Under the pieces are notes generated by a model that was not told where the DNA came from, searched no databases, and was given only the letters and a program-made list of their open reading frames with translations. DNA of 14,447 bases from NCBI GenBank assembly GCA_019237435.1, contig JAFAHB010000122.1:1-14447 (forward strand), given 5' to 3'. Made by a program: the position numbers and the translations under genes. Positions 14,370 through 14,447 of this stretch are shown one piece after another; position 1 is the stretch's first letter; each line of letters begins with the position of its first letter. The stretch comes from Vulcanimicrobiota bacterium. GTDB taxonomy: Bacteria; Vulcanimicrobiota; Vulcanimicrobiia; Vulcanimicrobiales; Vulcanimicrobiaceae.

Positions 14370-14447
14370 CTACGCGGTCGGAACATCGATTTGACGTTCG
14401 CGGTGCAGCAGCAGCCAGTCGCAGGTTTCCGCGAGCGCCTCTCGGCC
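14370..14447 (-). CDS. C-terminal tail of an unidentified protein, cut by window edge
   Basis: On the minus strand an open frame enters from the right edge and ends with TAG at 14372-14370, giving 25 residues that include ALAETCDWLLLHRER and end in VPTA. The composition is that of an amphipathic C-terminal helix. The other two frames give Cys-rich or unlikely sequence. The gene would be 52 bases upstream of, and on the same strand as, the nuclease-helicase gene, so the two may be co-transcribed. The family cannot be told from so little. Confidence 0.45.
   Translation of the reverse strand, partial: GREALAETCDWLLLHRERQIDVPTA

Noticed and set aside
1..14447. CRISPR arrays, tRNA or rRNA genes, insertion sequences, prophage or toxin-antitoxin pairs
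   Set aside because: No regularly spaced repeats, cloverleaf-like sequence, transposase motifs or small coupled gene pairs with such motifs were seen; the Cas4-like domain belongs to a family not associated with CRISPR.

Overview
The window looks like chromosomal DNA from a high-GC (about 60% by eye) bacterium. Genes are packed tightly on both strands and the longest gap is about 144 bases. I see no rRNA, tRNA, CRISPR array, transposase, phage gene or plasmid replication gene. The gene types (family 39 glycosyltransferase, YihY/BrkB protein, GYD-domain protein, phosphoesterase, and a PAS-GAF-SpoIIE-HATPase switch protein) suit a soil or acid-environment lineage such as Eremiobacterota/Vulcanimicrobiota or a deep relative of Actinobacteriota. 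The sequence alone does not settle the taxonomy.

Left part (1-5532): three minus-strand genes form a probable operon, in order of transcription: a His/Asp-rich integral membrane protein (3127-2012), a PMT/ArnT-like glycosyltransferase (2005-467), and a multi-pass membrane protein that runs off the left edge (433 to <1). Diverging from them with only 15 bases between ATG codons is a small lipoprotein gene, translationally coupled through ATGA to a NodB-type polysaccharide deacetylase. I infer that these five genes modify a cell-surface glycan or lipid-linked sugar. A convergent YihY/BrkB membrane protein overlaps the deacetylase tail by 49 bases, and a GYD-domain protein diverges from it.

Middle part (5533-8661): a rho-independent terminator on the minus strand lies beyond an AcpA/phospholipase C-like phosphoesterase. 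The phosphoesterase has a cysteine where an acidic residue is expected. Divergent from it is a secreted lipoprotein with a six-hairpin (alpha/alpha) glycosidase-like sequence, followed by a DEDDh exonuclease. The lipoprotein and exonuclease genes each have a TAnnnT hexamer exactly six bases before an ATG, which suggests leaderless transcripts.

Right part (8757-14447): a 677-residue cytoplasmic regulator fuses PAS and GAF sensors, a PP2C/SpoIIE phosphatase and an RsbW-like kinase. It converges, with a 31-base overlap, on a 1185-residue protein that combines a Cas4-like RecB nuclease with an Fe-S cysteine set, a DEDD RNase H-like exonuclease domain and an SF1B helicase. The latter is the TM0106 family, to my knowledge uncharacterised, and is the best candidate here for new biology. 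The last 78 bases hold the C-terminal tail of another minus-strand gene.
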